Origin: Roseicyclus marinus
GTDB taxonomy: Bacteria > Pseudomonadota > Alphaproteobacteria > Rhodobacterales > Rhodobacteraceae
Direction of reading: 5' to 3'
Length of the DNA stretch: 64,000 nucleotides
Assembly (NCBI RefSeq): GCF_030163795.1
Contig: NZ_JASJOF010000001.1
Span: 310,001-374,000 of the forward strand
In this document: one piece after another, positions 26,605 through 35,830 of the stretch
Position numbering within the stretch: the stretch's first letter is position 1
How the letters are laid out: each line of letters begins with the position of its first letter
Notes under the pieces: generated by a model
Seen by the model: only the letters and a program-made list of their open reading frames with translations
Databases searched by the model: none
What the model was told of the DNA's origin: nothing
Program-made: the position numbers and the translations under genes

Positions 26605-28251
26605 ATGACAACGCTCCGCGACGCCGCGATGACCTCCAAGGCCTGGCCTTTCGAAGAGGCGCGGGCGGTGTTGAAACGGTATGAAAAAGCGCCGCCGGAA
26701 AAGGGTTACGTCCTGTTCGAGACGGGCTACGGGCCGTCGGGTCTGCCCCATATCGGGACCTTCGGCGAAGTTTTGCGCACGACGATGATCCGCCGTGCCT
26801 TCGAGGCGATTTCGGACATCCCGACGCGGCTGATCTGTTTCTCGGACGACATGGACGGGATGCGCAAGGTGCCGGGCAACGTGCCCAACCAGGACATGCT
26901 GCGCGCGCATCTGCAAAAGCCGCTGACGCGCGTGCCCGACCCGTTCGGGGAATTCGAAAGCTTCGGCCATCACAACAACGCGATGCTGCGGCGGTTCCTC
27001 GACACGTTCGGGTTCGAATACGAGTTCTATTCGGCGACCGATTACTACGCCTCGGGTCAGTTCGACGAGATCTTGCTGCGCGCCTGCGAACGGTATGACG
27101 CGCTGATGAAGGTGATGCTGAAATCGCTGCGCGAGGAGCGCCAGCAGACCTATTCGATCTTCCTGCCCATCCATCCCGAAACGGGGCGGGTTCTGTATGT
27201 GCCGATCAAGCACGTGGATGCAAAGGAGGGCACGGTCACCTTCGACGACGAGACGGGCCGCGAATGGACGGTGCCGGTGACGGGCGGTCAGTGCAAGTTG
27301 CAGTGGAAGCCCGATTTCGGCGCGCGCTGGGCGGCTTTGGGCGTCGATTTCGAGATGTACGGCAAGGACCATTCGACCAATACGCCGATCTACGACGCGA
27401 TCTGCGAGATATTGGGTGGGCCCGCGCCGCACCATTTCACCTATGAATTGTTCCTTGATGAGACCGGCCAGAAGATTTCCAAGTCTTCGGGCAACGGCAT
27501 TTCGATTGATGAATGGCTGAGCTATGCCTCGACCGAGAGCCTGTCCTATTTCATGTATCTCAAGCCCAAGACGGCCAAGAGGCTCTATTTCGACGTGATC
27601 CCCAAGGCGGTGGACGAATACCACCAGCAACTGGCGGCCTATGCGGGACAGACGCTGGAGCAACAGCTGGCCAACCCCGTGCATCACATCCACAACGGGT
27701 CTGTGCCGAAAAGCACGATGGTGGTGCCGTTCGCGATGTTGCTCAACCTCGTGTCGGTGTCGGGCGCCGAGGAGAAGGAGAAGCTTTGGGGCTTCATCCG
27801 CCGCTATGCGCCCGAAGCGAGCCCGGAGGGCAATCCGGACCTCGATCAGGCGGCGGGGTTCGCCATCCGCTATTACGCCGATTTCGTGAAGCCCACGCGG
27901 GTCTTCCGCCTGCCGACCGATCAGGAGGCGGCGGCGATGGCCGAACTGGCGGATTGTCTGGGCGACGAGGCGAAGGCGCTGGAGGTGCTGGCGCGCAAGG
28001 CGGAGCTGGACGGCAAGGAGGTCGCCGCCCCGGTCGTCGATTGGCACGATGACGAGTTCCTGCAATCCATCGTTTTCGCCATCGGCAAGCTGCACGGGTT
28101 CGAGCCGCTGCGCGACTGGTTCGGCGCGCTTTACGAGGTGCTCTTGGGCGCAAGCCAGGGCCCTCGGTTCGGCGGGTTCATCGCGCTTTACGGCATCGAG
28201 GAAAGCCGCGCGTTGATCGCCAAGGGTTTGGCGGGCGAATTGGCCGCGTGA
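26605..28251 (+). CDS. lysS: Lysine--tRNA ligase, class I
   Basis: 548 residues. The class I HIGH motif is PHIGT in [14 protein letters not shown], and the KMSKS motif is KISKS in [11 protein letters not shown]. It is therefore the archaeal-type class I LysRS found in most alphaproteobacteria rather than the class II enzyme. It charges tRNA-Lys. The ATG at 26605 has GAGAGACG and starts just before the conserved [12 protein letters not shown] hairpin terminator begins within a few bases of the stop. Confidence 0.95.
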   Translation: MTTLRDAAMTSKAWPFEEARAVLKRYEKAPPEKGYVLFETGYGPSGLPHIGTFGEVLRTTMIRRAFEAISDIPTRLICFSDDMDGMRKVPGNVPNQDMLRAHLQKPLTRVPDPFGEFESFGHHNNAMLRRFLDTFGFEYEFYSATDYYASGQFDEILLRACERYDALMKVMLKSLREERQQTYSIFLPIHPETGRVLYVPIKHVDAKEGTVTFDDETGREWTVPVTGGQCKLQWKPDFGARWAALGVDFEMYGKDHSTNTPIYDAICEILGGPAPHHFTYELFLDETGQKISKSSGNGISIDEWLSYASTESLSYFMYLKPKTAKRLYFDVIPKAVDEYHQQLAAYAGQTLEQQLANPVHHIHNGSVPKSTMVVPFAMLLNLVSVSGAEEKEKLWGFIRRYAPEASPEGNPDLDQAAGFAIRYYADFVKPTRVFRLPTDQEAAAMAELADCLGDEAKALEVLARKAELDGKEVAAPVVDWHDDEFLQSIVFAIGKLHGFEPLRDWFGALYEVLLGASQGPRFGGFIALYGIEESRALIAKGLAGELAA

Positions 28252-28324
28252 CGTAGGGTGGGCGATTGCGCCCACCCTTTTACGGGCGGCTGGGCCGTAG
28301 TGGGCGGGATCGCTCACCCTACGT
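28251..28324. repeat. Imperfect inverted repeat containing a terminator hairpin
   Basis: ACGTAGGGTGGGCGAT (28251-28266) is repeated in inverse orientation as ATCGCTCACCCTACGT (28309-28324) with one mismatch. The left arm also begins the smaller lysS terminator hairpin. The CGTAGGGTGGGC motif is of the kind seen in dispersed intergenic repeats. Confidence 0.7.
28256..28281 (+). terminator. Rho-independent terminator of lysS
   Basis: A 9-bp perfect stem GGGTGGGCG/CGCCCACCC with loop ATTG is followed by TTTT. It starts 5 bases after the stop codon. Confidence 0.8.
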
Positions 28325-28381
28325 GAAACCTTGGGCGGGCGGGCTACGTTTCTTCGGGACAACATCGACCCGGAGGCCCAC

Positions 28382-28798
28382 ATGCTGCGCAAATTCATTG
28401 CCGCCCTTGCCCTGAGCTTCGCCGCGCTGACCGCACATGCGCAGGAAGTTCTGGCCCCTGATCCCGGTATCGAAGCGGTGATCGCGGGGCAGTTCGACGC
28501 CTTCCGCGCGGGCGAGGTGAACGAGGCATGGACCTATGCCAGCCCCAACATCCAGAGCCTGTTCGGCAGCGTCGAAAATTTCGCCCGCATGGTCGAACAG
28601 GGCTACCCGATGGTCTGGCAGCCCGGCACGGTGGATTTCATCGATCTGCAGAGCTTTGGCGGATTGCTGGTGCAGCGGGTGCAGGTGATCGATGCGGAGG
28701 GGCGGGTGCATTACCTTGGCTACCAGATGGTCGAAACGGCAGAGGGCTGGCGCATCAACGGCGTGCAGCTATTGCCCGCGCCCGATGTGGCGGCCTGA
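28382..28798 (+). CDS. Secreted DUF4864 protein
   Basis: 138 residues with a signal peptide (MLRKFIAALALSFAALTAHA, cleaved before QE). The mature domain (VIAGQFDAFRAGEVNEAWTY ... EGWRINGVQLLP) fits DUF4864, a small NTF2-like periplasmic family with no known activity. GGAGG lies six bases before the ATG. Monocistronic between the lysS terminator and a large polysaccharide-related gene. Confidence 0.82.
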   Translation: MLRKFIAALALSFAALTAHAQEVLAPDPGIEAVIAGQFDAFRAGEVNEAWTYASPNIQSLFGSVENFARMVEQGYPMVWQPGTVDFIDLQSFGGLLVQRVQVIDAEGRVHYLGYQMVETAEGWRINGVQLLPAPDVAA

Positions 28799-29000
28799 AC
28801 CGACCTGACCGCCGCTCGCGGTGTTAACCCCGCCTTAACCTCGGCGCGCTAGACCTGTGCGCGGGCCCCGATCCTTGCGGTCGGGGCTATTTCCGACATC
28901 GTTTCACAACCGAGCTGGCCGTCAGGGGCGCAGTCCGGTGTCCCCTGTCCGGCCCGACATGAGCGCGCCGGGGACCGCCGGCGCGGAAAGGGGACAGGAC

Positions 29001-31292
29001 ATGAACCAGGTGATCACGGACGGGCTTGTGCTGATGCCGCCGCCCTTTGCCAGCGGGCTGGGCGTCTGGTCGCGGCAGGACGGGCGGCCGGGCAGCGACA
29101 CCTGGGCCAGTGCGGCCAATGCGGCGCTGGTGGCGGCCGATGCCGACTTCGGCAGCTGTCTGGAGATCGTGAAGACGGAGGCCACGACGCGCCTGCGCCA
29201 TATGGGTCAGACACCGATCCGGCCGGGTCTCTACCTGCGGGTTTCGGCGCGGGTGAAGGTGCTGTCGGGCAATCTGCCCTCGGTCCGGATCGCGGCCTGG
29301 GCGGGAAATGCGGCGTCGCAGAACCTGTCGGGTGTGGTGCAGGCGGGGCCGACCACGGCGCTGACCGCCTATGGCGCGGTCATCACGGTGTCGGCCATCA
29401 TCGGGACGGGCACGCGCACGGGCGTCGACATGCCCTGGGGACCCGCGGCCAGTTTCGCCCATGTGGGTCTGGACCTGACGGGCGCGAATGGCGGGCAGGT
29501 CAGGATCGACGACATCATGGTCGAGGATGTCACGGGCGTTTTCCTGCGCAAGATGATGGATTGGGTCGATGTGCGCGATTACGGCGCGCAGGGCGACGGG
29601 GTGAGCGATGACCGCGCGGCCTTTGTCGCGGCGGATGCGGCGGCGGCGGGGCGCGAGATCCTGGTGCCTGCGGGCAATTACCTGATCGGGTCGAGCCTGA
29701 CCCTGAACAGCCCGGCGCGGTTCGAGGGGCGTCTGGTGATGCCCGATGGCGCGCGGCTGTCGCTGAACCGGAATTTCGACCTCAAGGGCTATGCGGAGGC
29801 GATGGGCGACGATGTGTTGGGCCTGAAGAAGGGCATCCAGCAATTGTTCAACCAATCCGACCACGAGGGGTTCGACTTGTGCGGGCGGCGGGTGCTGCTG
29901 GAGGCGCCGCTCGACATTCAGGCGATCGTGGGCAACCGCAATACCTATGCCAATCGGCGCGTGTTGCGGAACGGGCAGTTGGCCGCGCTGAACGGTCCGG
30001 CCTGGGCCGACGAGGTGGTGACGCGAACCGGAAGCTGGAGCGCGTCGGACCCGCGCCGGATCACCGGCTTGTCGAATGTCGCGGCGATCCCGGTGGGCGC
30101 GCTGGTCACGGCGGGCCAAGGCGTGGGGCGCGAGATCTATGTCACCGCGACCGATGTGGCGGGGGGACGGATCACGTTGTCGGCCCCGTTCTACGGCGCG
30201 CCGGTCACCCAGAGCTACACGTTCCGCCGGTTCAAGTACCTGTTGGATTTCTCGGGCTGGTTGAACCTGCAACGCTTCGTCGTCTCGGATATCGAGTTTT
30301 TGTGCGCGGGCGTGTGTTCGGCGCTGAACCTGCCGCGCGACGGGTTGGTGTTCCAGGTCCAGGATTGTTTCTTTACCGGGCCGAAGGATCGCGGGATCAC
30401 TTCGACCGGCGAGGGCTGTCAGGGGATGCAGATCGACCGGTGCCAGTTCCTGTCGAACGAGCAGGACACCAATGCGCCGCTGCGCACCACGATCGGCTTC
30501 AACACCAATTCCTCGGACATCAAGGTGCGCGACAACCGCGTGAACAAGTTCCGGCATTTCGGTGTCGTGGGGGGCACCGGAAACATCTTTTCGGGCAACC
30601 ATTTCTTTCAGGGCGACGGGGTGACGGATGGGCCGCGCACGGCGGGGCTGATCCTGACGGACAACAACACCAAGACGACCTTCGAAGGGAATTACGTCGA
30701 CAATTGCTATGTCGAATGGACGAACGAGCGCGATCCGACGCCGGCTTTTACCGGCGGGTTCAGCTTTCACGGGCTGACGCTCGACGGGAACATCTTTTTC
30801 TCGACCGAAAGCGCGCCGTGGATGAATTTCATCACGATCAAGCCCTATGGGCCGGGGCATTTCATCAACGGGCTGACGGTGACCGACAACCTGTTCAAGA
30901 AGACGGGCGGCGCGCAATTGTCGGCGGTGGAAGGGGTGGACAGTTCCTTTGCCGGGCTGGATCTGACGCGGACGGCGGATCTTGTGTTCAAGGGCAACAC
31001 CTATACAGGGATCGTGAAGCGCACCGAGAACCCGGTGACGCTCCGCCACGCGGAGGGGAGTGCCAGCAGCGTGTGGAACGTGGATTTCACGCCCTTCACC
31101 CCCTTTGGTGCGCCTGTGCGGGCGGCGACATCGTTCCTGGCGGAGGGGCCGCTCCGCAGTGCGTCGAATGTGATCGTCTACCTTACGCCCTATGCCGAAC
31201 CGGCGCAGGGCGCGGGGGGGCGCACCCTGCGCCTGCGCTGGCAGCAAGATGTGCGCGGCACGGCGCAGGTGACGGCGCGCTGCGATCTGTGA
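29001..31292 (+). CDS. Large pectate-lyase-fold protein (glycosyl hydrolase family 28-related)
   Basis: 763 residues without a signal peptide. An N-terminal beta-sandwich-like part (about 20-180; RPGLYLRVSARVKVLSGNLP) resembles carbohydrate-binding domains. From about 190 the sequence WVDVRDYGAQGDGVSDDRAAF marks the start of the pectate lyase superfamily right-handed beta-helix, which continues with repeated short turns (DNRVNKFRHFGVVGGTGNIF, LTLDGNIFF, LTVTDNLFKK). Such proteins bind or cut acidic polysaccharides, or form tailspike-like fibres. The catalytic residues of GH28 are not evident. The start has GGGGACAGG upstream. A terminator follows the gene. Confidence 0.75.
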   Translation: MNQVITDGLVLMPPPFASGLGVWSRQDGRPGSDTWASAANAALVAADADFGSCLEIVKTEATTRLRHMGQTPIRPGLYLRVSARVKVLSGNLPSVRIAAWAGNAASQNLSGVVQAGPTTALTAYGAVITVSAIIGTGTRTGVDMPWGPAASFAHVGLDLTGANGGQVRIDDIMVEDVTGVFLRKMMDWVDVRDYGAQGDGVSDDRAAFVAADAAAAGREILVPAGNYLIGSSLTLNSPARFEGRLVMPDGARLSLNRNFDLKGYAEAMGDDVLGLKKGIQQLFNQSDHEGFDLCGRRVLLEAPLDIQAIVGNRNTYANRRVLRNGQLAALNGPAWADEVVTRTGSWSASDPRRITGLSNVAAIPVGALVTAGQGVGREIYVTATDVAGGRITLSAPFYGAPVTQSYTFRRFKYLLDFSGWLNLQRFVVSDIEFLCAGVCSALNLPRDGLVFQVQDCFFTGPKDRGITSTGEGCQGMQIDRCQFLSNEQDTNAPLRTTIGFNTNSSDIKVRDNRVNKFRHFGVVGGTGNIFSGNHFFQGDGVTDGPRTAGLILTDNNTKTTFEGNYVDNCYVEWTNERDPTPAFTGGFSFHGLTLDGNIFFSTESAPWMNFITIKPYGPGHFINGLTVTDNLFKKTGGAQLSAVEGVDSSFAGLDLTRTADLVFKGNTYTGIVKRTENPVTLRHAEGSASSVWNVDFTPFTPFGAPVRAATSFLAEGPLRSASNVIVYLTPYAEPAQGAGGRTLRLRWQQDVRGTAQVTARCDL

Positions 31293-31316
31293 GCGCTGCG
31301 CCTTGGCGCAGGATTG

Positions 31317-31344
31317 GCCCGGCCCCATGCGGGGTCGGGCTTTT
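31317..31344 (+). terminator. Rho-independent terminator after the beta-helix gene
   Basis: A 10-bp stem GCCCGGCCCC/GGGGTCGGGC (one G-U pair) with loop ATGC is followed by TTTTCTT. It lies 24 bases past the stop at 31292. Confidence 0.8.
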
Positions 31345-31376
31345 CTTCGGCGCATCCTCGGGCTAGCTGGCAAGGC

Positions 31377-31859
31377 ATGACCGTATTGCCCGTCGAAAAC
31401 GTTCAGGACTATCCCCGCCCGCCCCGCTTGGAGCGCGTGACGCAACCCTTGCGCGTGGTCTTTGCCGGGGTTCCGGTGGCCGAGGCGGAGCCGGGGACCG
31501 CGTGGCGGGTGCTCGAAACCCATCATGCGCCGACCTATTACCTGCCGACCGAGGCGGTTCTGGGCGCGGCATTGGTGCCCGTAGCGCGCGAGACATTTTG
31601 CGAATGGAAGGGGCGGGCGGTCTATTTCGACCTGGTCCTGAACGGGCGGCGGTCGCGCCATGCGGCATGGTCCTATCCCGCGCCGACCCACAGGTTCGAG
31701 GCGATCCGGGATCATCTGGCGTTCTATGCCACCTCGGTCGATGCGGCCTATGTGGGGGATATCAAGGTCGTGCCGCAGCCGGGTGATTTCTACGGCGGCT
31801 GGGTCACGCCCAACCTGACGGGCAAGATCAAGGGCGCGATGGGCACGCTGCACTGGTAG
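31377..31859 (+). CDS. DUF427 domain protein
   Basis: 160 residues. The DUF427 core is VVFAGVPVAEAEPGTAWRVLE ... ETFCEWKGRAVYFDL and the end DVKVVPQPGDFYGGW-like segment (IKVVPQPGDFYGGWVT). DUF427 proteins are small beta-rich proteins without assigned activity. Upstream is only a weak GGCAAGG. The gene faces the pyridoxamine-oxidase-like gene with a 3-base gap. Confidence 0.85.
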   Translation: MTVLPVENVQDYPRPPRLERVTQPLRVVFAGVPVAEAEPGTAWRVLETHHAPTYYLPTEAVLGAALVPVARETFCEWKGRAVYFDLVLNGRRSRHAAWSYPAPTHRFEAIRDHLAFYATSVDAAYVGDIKVVPQPGDFYGGWVTPNLTGKIKGAMGTLHW

Positions 31860-31862
31860 GGG

Positions 31863-32351
31863 TCAGGGCAACAGATCCTGAGGCGTGAGGCGGTAGGCCT
31901 TGCCGAAGCCGCCGTTGAGATGGGCGGCGAGGGGGGCAAAGCGGTAGAGCCCGAAATCCCCGAAATCGTAGTAGAGCGTCGCTTTGGGATAGAGCGACAG
32001 GTAATGCGCCTTGAGCGCCGCCTTGTCGGCTGGTTCGGCATGGGCCTGAAGCGTCAGGCGCGGATGGGTCAGGGGATCGCCCTTTGGACCCGGTTCCCCG
32101 ATCAGGAGCGAACAGCGCGGATCGGCGGCGAGGGCCGCAGTGTGGGCCGACAGCGTCGAGACGAGGGTGAGCGGCACGCCATCCGGGCCGGGCACAAGGG
32201 CTATGCGCGTTGCCATGGGCGCGCCGGTGTCGGGGTCGAGAACGGCAAGGGCGGCAAAGCGCGCCCCGGCGATCAGGTCGCGGGCGAGCGTCCGTGCCTC
32301 GGCATCGGTGGGGCGGATCGGGTCGGCGGGGCGGTCGGTCGGGTCGGTCAT
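31863..32351 (-). CDS. HugZ-like pyridoxamine 5'-phosphate oxidase fold protein
   Basis: 162 residues of the split-barrel FMN-binding fold. Typical segments are ARFAALAVLDPDTGAPMATR, LVSTLSAHTAALAADPRCSLL and the C-terminal YDFGDFGLYRFAPLAAHLNG, as in the short HugZ/heme-utilisation group. It may bind FMN or heme; the sequence does not settle activity. Single gene, 20 bases downstream of the outer-membrane protein gene, so co-transcription is likely. Confidence 0.8.
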   Translation of the reverse strand: MTDPTDRPADPIRPTDAEARTLARDLIAGARFAALAVLDPDTGAPMATRIALVPGPDGVPLTLVSTLSAHTAALAADPRCSLLIGEPGPKGDPLTHPRLTLQAHAEPADKAALKAHYLSLYPKATLYYDFGDFGLYRFAPLAAHLNGGFGKAYRLTPQDLLP

Positions 32352-32371
32352 GGTGCAGATCTAGGGCGATC

Positions 32372-33100
32372 TCAGAAACTGTGCCAGAGGCCGAGGCCGA
32401 TCCCCCATGTCTCGGTCTGGCCAAGGCCGAGGCGCGCGCCGATCTGTGCCGTGGTGCGGTTGGTCAGCGCATAGGCCAGACCGGGCAGAAGGGCGTAGCT
32501 GGTGTCGGCATCCGGCCATTCCTCGGCCTTGGCCTGCAACAAGACGCGCAGGCTTTCGGAGAGCGACAGGCCGATGGTCCCCTCGACCGCCCAGATAACA
32601 TCGGCGCTGGCGGTGTCGTAGAGCCCCGTCGCGTCAAACGTGACCCAGCCGCCATGATGGGTGCGGCCCGGCCAAAAGGGTAGCTCGCCCCCGGCAAAGC
32701 CGCGCCCGACCGACAGGCCCAGCCGGGCGAGCTGCCGGTCGGGTCGACCCGGTTCGATGCGCTGGCCCGCGCCGGTATCGAGCGCGAATTGCCATGTCGC
32801 GTCCGGCGGGGTGAGCGTGTAGCGCAGGAAGATCACGCCATCTTCCGCCGTTTCGCTATGGCCGATCTGCCCGCCGAGCGTCAGGCGGTGGCCCAGCCCG
32901 TATTCGCCGTAAATCCCCGCGTGGCTGTCAAAGAGGATGTCCCCGGTGATCAGGCCCGTGGTCGGGCTGTCGGAGGTGATGGAAAAAGCCAAAAACCCCT
33001 CGCCCGCGGGGCGCGCCCATGGCCCGGCGAGGCCCCGACCCGCCATCGGCAGGGCCGAGAGCGGCAGGCAGGCGAGGATCGTGGCGAGGCGGCAACGCAT
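32372..33100 (-). CDS. Predicted outer-membrane beta-barrel protein
   Basis: 242 residues with a signal peptide (MRCRLATILACLPLSALPMA). The mature part has alternating aromatic/hydrophobic strands (HAGIYGEYGLGHRLTLGGQIG, TTAQIGARLGLGQ) and ends in Phe (GIGLGLWHSF), the classic C-terminal residue for BAM-dependent barrel insertion. About 8-10 strands fit the length. No named family is recognised. First gene of a likely two-gene leftward unit with the HugZ-like gene. Confidence 0.65.
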   Translation of the reverse strand: MRCRLATILACLPLSALPMAGRGLAGPWARPAGEGFLAFSITSDSPTTGLITGDILFDSHAGIYGEYGLGHRLTLGGQIGHSETAEDGVIFLRYTLTPPDATWQFALDTGAGQRIEPGRPDRQLARLGLSVGRGFAGGELPFWPGRTHHGGWVTFDATGLYDTASADVIWAVEGTIGLSLSESLRVLLQAKAEEWPDADTSYALLPGLAYALTNRTTAQIGARLGLGQTETWGIGLGLWHSF

Positions 33101-33204
33101 GGTGGCATTCTGCCAAAGGCGTGGTTAACAAACCGCTAACCGCCTTGCGCCCGGCCCATGGCGCGGGCAGCTTGCAGGCTTGCCACGACCGAGGGGGGAT
33201 CGTC

Positions 33205-33804
33205 ATGGCCCTTGTGCCGCCGCTCACAGAAGAGGCGATGGACGCCGATCTGTGCGCCCACGTCCAGTTCTTCAAAGGACCTTTGGGGGTGATCCCGAAT
33301 TCGGTGCGCACCATGGCGCATCGCGCGCCGATCGCGCGGGCCTTTACCGATCTGAACGTCGCGGTGATGACGGATTACGGGTCGGGCGTGACACCGGAAT
33401 TCAAGCGGCTGATCGGCTATGTCTCGAGCTTCGCCTCGGGATGCCTGTATTGTCAGGCGCATATGATCCTTGCCTCGGAACGGTTCAACGCGAGCGAGGC
33501 GCGGTTGACCGACGTCTTCGATTTCGAGGCGAGCGCGGCGTTCAGCGATGCGGAAAAGGCGGCACTGGCCTTTGCGCAGGCCGCGACGCAGGTGCCCAAT
33601 GCGGTGACGCCCGAGGTGGGCGCGCGGCTGAGGGCGCATTGGGACGAGGGGCAGATCGTCGAGATCATGGGGGTGGTGGCGCTGTTTGGCTACTTGAACC
33701 GTTGGAACGATTCGATGGGATCGGCGCTGGAGGATCTTCCGCTGTCCAAGGGTGAGGCGCGGCTGGCGGAGGCCACGGGCTGGACCGTGGGCAAACACCG
33801 ATGA
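33205..33804 (+). CDS. Carboxymuconolactone decarboxylase (AhpD-like) family protein
   Basis: 199 residues. The AhpD-type active site CLYCQAHM (CxxC...H) lies in SFASGCLYCQAHMILASERF near residue 85. The family includes alkylhydroperoxidase-type reductases and gamma-carboxymuconolactone decarboxylase; the CxxC motif favours a redox role. GAGGGGGG seven bases before the ATG is ideal. The stop overlaps the next gene (ATGA), and trmL follows: a three-gene coupled operon. Confidence 0.85.
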   Translation: MALVPPLTEEAMDADLCAHVQFFKGPLGVIPNSVRTMAHRAPIARAFTDLNVAVMTDYGSGVTPEFKRLIGYVSSFASGCLYCQAHMILASERFNASEARLTDVFDFEASAAFSDAEKAALAFAQAATQVPNAVTPEVGARLRAHWDEGQIVEIMGVVALFGYLNRWNDSMGSALEDLPLSKGEARLAEATGWTVGKHR

Positions 33805-34637
33805 GCGAATTGGCAGGTTCCGTGCGCGAGGCGCTCCGGTCGCGGGGCGAGCCGATTTCCCGGCTGGGATATTTCTGCGCGCCCTTCCGGCCGGCCGAAG
33901 GGCCGCTGAAGGACAAGGTGATCAAGACCTATCGCGGCGGGCGTGACCCCGAATTGCTGGAACAGCTGGCGCGGCGGCACACGGCCTATGTCGAGGTGCT
34001 GACATGGGCCGGCGTGCGCCTGCCGGAGACGCGGTTCCTGATCCTGAACGAGGCGGGATATCTGCAACCGGTGATCGTGCAGGACGCGCTGGACGAGGCC
34101 CTGTTGATGCGCCCGCAGGTGGAGGCCGCCGATCTGCAAGGCGCGCTGGCGCTCTTGGAAGGGGCGGCCGCCAGCATCGCGGATTTCTGGGTGCGGGTGG
34201 CGCAGCGGCCCGAGCGCATCGGCTATCATCCGTCGATCCGGAATTTCGCCTATGACGCGCAGGGTCCGATCTTTTTCGACACGTTTCCGCCTCTGATCGG
34301 GTACAGCCGCGAGGATATGGGGCGGCTCTTGTTGCGGTTCTCCGAGGCTGGTCTGGTGCGCAGCATGGGCGCGATCATGCCCGAGCGCATCCGCGGCATT
34401 CAGGACGAATGGTATTCGCCCGCAGGCACCATCGTGGGTCTGATCGGCAGCGCGGTGCGGCTGCGCCCCGCGGATGGTCCGGCGATCTTGGCCTGGGCGC
34501 GGGACTTTGCCGACAGCCGGCTTGATCTTGGGATGGGGGCCGAGGTTCTGGCGGAACTGGACCGTCCGCCGCGTCTGCCCGCCTTCTGGACGGGGATGCG
34601 CCGCGTGCTGGGGCTTGAGGGCAAGCCGAATGTCTGA
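33801..34637 (+). CDS. Uncharacterised protein with kinase-like catalytic-loop pattern
   Basis: 278 residues of no firmly recognised family. The segment ERIGYHPSIRNFAYDAQGPI and the following FFDTFPPLIG resemble the catalytic loop and DxD region of aminoglycoside-phosphotransferase-like kinases (H-x-x-x-x-N-F ... D), though the catalytic Asp of the HxD motif is replaced. The N-terminal LKDKVIKTYRGGRDPELLEQ could be the nucleotide-binding lobe. Translationally coupled at both ends (4-base overlap with the AhpD-like gene, 8-base overlap with trmL). Soluble; function unknown. Confidence 0.6.
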   Translation: MSELAGSVREALRSRGEPISRLGYFCAPFRPAEGPLKDKVIKTYRGGRDPELLEQLARRHTAYVEVLTWAGVRLPETRFLILNEAGYLQPVIVQDALDEALLMRPQVEAADLQGALALLEGAAASIADFWVRVAQRPERIGYHPSIRNFAYDAQGPIFFDTFPPLIGYSREDMGRLLLRFSEAGLVRSMGAIMPERIRGIQDEWYSPAGTIVGLIGSAVRLRPADGPAILAWARDFADSRLDLGMGAEVLAELDRPPRLPAFWTGMRRVLGLEGKPNV

Positions 34638-35127
34638 GGCCACCCGGCCTGACATGAAGGTCGTGCTGGTGACGCCCGAAATCCCCGGCAACACCGGTAC
34701 GATCGGGCGCACCTGCGTGGCGCTGGATCTGGAGCTGATCCTGATCCGGCCCTACGGGTTCGACATTTCCGACAAATCGGTGCGGCGGGCGGGGCTGGAT
34801 TACTGGAAGCATGTCCGGCTGTCGGAATACGACGATTGGGCCGCCTTCCTTGCCGCGCGGCAGCCGCGCCGCGACCAGCTGTTCCTGTTCGAGGATGACG
34901 GGGCGGGGGGCACGGTCTACGACCCCGACTATCCCGGCGATGCCTATCTCGTGTTCGGGCGCGAGACCAAGGGGTTGCAGCCCGAGATCCTGAACGGGCT
35001 GGAGGACCGGACCTTTCGCCTGCCGATGCGGAGCCCGCACATCAGGTCGCTAAACCTTGCCAATGCGGCGACGGCGGTGGTCTATCAGGCGATGCGGACG
35101 CATCTGGGGCCGCCCGGCCGGAAATGA
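34630..35127 (+). CDS. trmL: tRNA (cytidine(34)-2'-O)-methyltransferase
   Basis: 165 residues of the SPOUT methyltransferase fold. PEIPGNTGTIGRTCVALDLEL is the N-terminal family block, FGRETKGLQPEIL the middle SAM-binding loop, and LPMRSPHIRSLNLANAATAV the C-terminal knot. TrmL methylates the wobble base ribose of tRNA-Leu species. The start is at 34630, overlapping the upstream gene by 8 bases; an ATG at 34654, nearer the domain, is the alternative. Confidence 0.9.
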   Translation: MSEATRPDMKVVLVTPEIPGNTGTIGRTCVALDLELILIRPYGFDISDKSVRRAGLDYWKHVRLSEYDDWAAFLAARQPRRDQLFLFEDDGAGGTVYDPDYPGDAYLVFGRETKGLQPEILNGLEDRTFRLPMRSPHIRSLNLANAATAVVYQAMRTHLGPPGRK

Positions 35128-35218
35128 CCTTGGTTCGGGTGCGCGCCCGCCATGTTTCCGCCATGTCCGCCGGGTGAAGTTCCTGCCTGACAGAAGCTTT
35201 CGCAGCGGAGACAGGCAT

Positions 35219-35713
35219 ATGGATTTCAAGACATTCGTCACGGACACCTCCGGCGCGGTGGCGGTGGATTGGGTCGTCCTGACCGGCGGGCTGGTCGGGC
35301 TTGGGATTGCCGCGACCCTCGTGGTGTCGGGCGGCATGGAGGATCTGTCGGGCGACATCAGCGTCCACCTCGCCTCGATCGAAGTTGGGCAAAGCGATCG
35401 CGATGCGGGCGGGGACGAAAGCGCCTGGGGCACACTGGCGCAGCTGAACCCGTGGTCGGATCCCGTGCAGATGATGCAAGGCTATCTCGACCGCGCGAAT
35501 GGCGACGTGCAGGCCGCCTATGACAGTCTTTTCGCAGATGCACAGCGCGAGGCGCTGGATCCGAACATGAATTCGGGCAACGAGATCGACGCGCTTGGCG
35601 CGTTCGAGGCCCATGCGCAAGCCAACAACCTGCGCTATGATGCGGGCGACAATCCCGACTACGCGACCCTGCACAACACCTATACGACGACACAGACGCA
35701 ATCGTTCTTCTGA
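35219..35713 (+). CDS. Flp/Tad pilin-like protein
   Basis: 164 residues. The N-terminus FVTDTSGAVAVDWVVLTGGL followed by VGLGIAATLVV is the short hydrophobic helix of Flp-type pilins and TadE-like pseudopilins common in Rhodobacteraceae. The rest is a soluble acidic domain rich in Asp, Asn and Gln, with a polar tail (TYTTTQTQSFF). It may be a periplasmic or surface protein anchored by the helix. No tad export genes are nearby. Monocistronic. Confidence 0.65.
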   Translation: MDFKTFVTDTSGAVAVDWVVLTGGLVGLGIAATLVVSGGMEDLSGDISVHLASIEVGQSDRDAGGDESAWGTLAQLNPWSDPVQMMQGYLDRANGDVQAAYDSLFADAQREALDPNMNSGNEIDALGAFEAHAQANNLRYDAGDNPDYATLHNTYTTTQTQSFF

Positions 35714-35830
35714 TCCCGCGCTTGCGGGGAACGACGGGCAAAGGTTGAAACGCCGGGCATAGGGCTGCATCCTTCGGGGGAAACCTACGGCCTTGGCTTC
35801 GCGGCCTCGGTCCAAACGCAAGAGGCCGCC

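Noticed and set aside
26497-28398. Extension of the TerB-like protein to 771 residues
   Set aside because: The extra part is the antisense of lysS. The ATG at 26496 has its own AGGAG and marks the start of the TerB domain.
28887-31853. A 988-codon frame on the - strand opposite the beta-helix gene
   Set aside because: Arg/His/Pro-rich composition with no domains; the + strand has the start signals, the recognised fold and a terminator.
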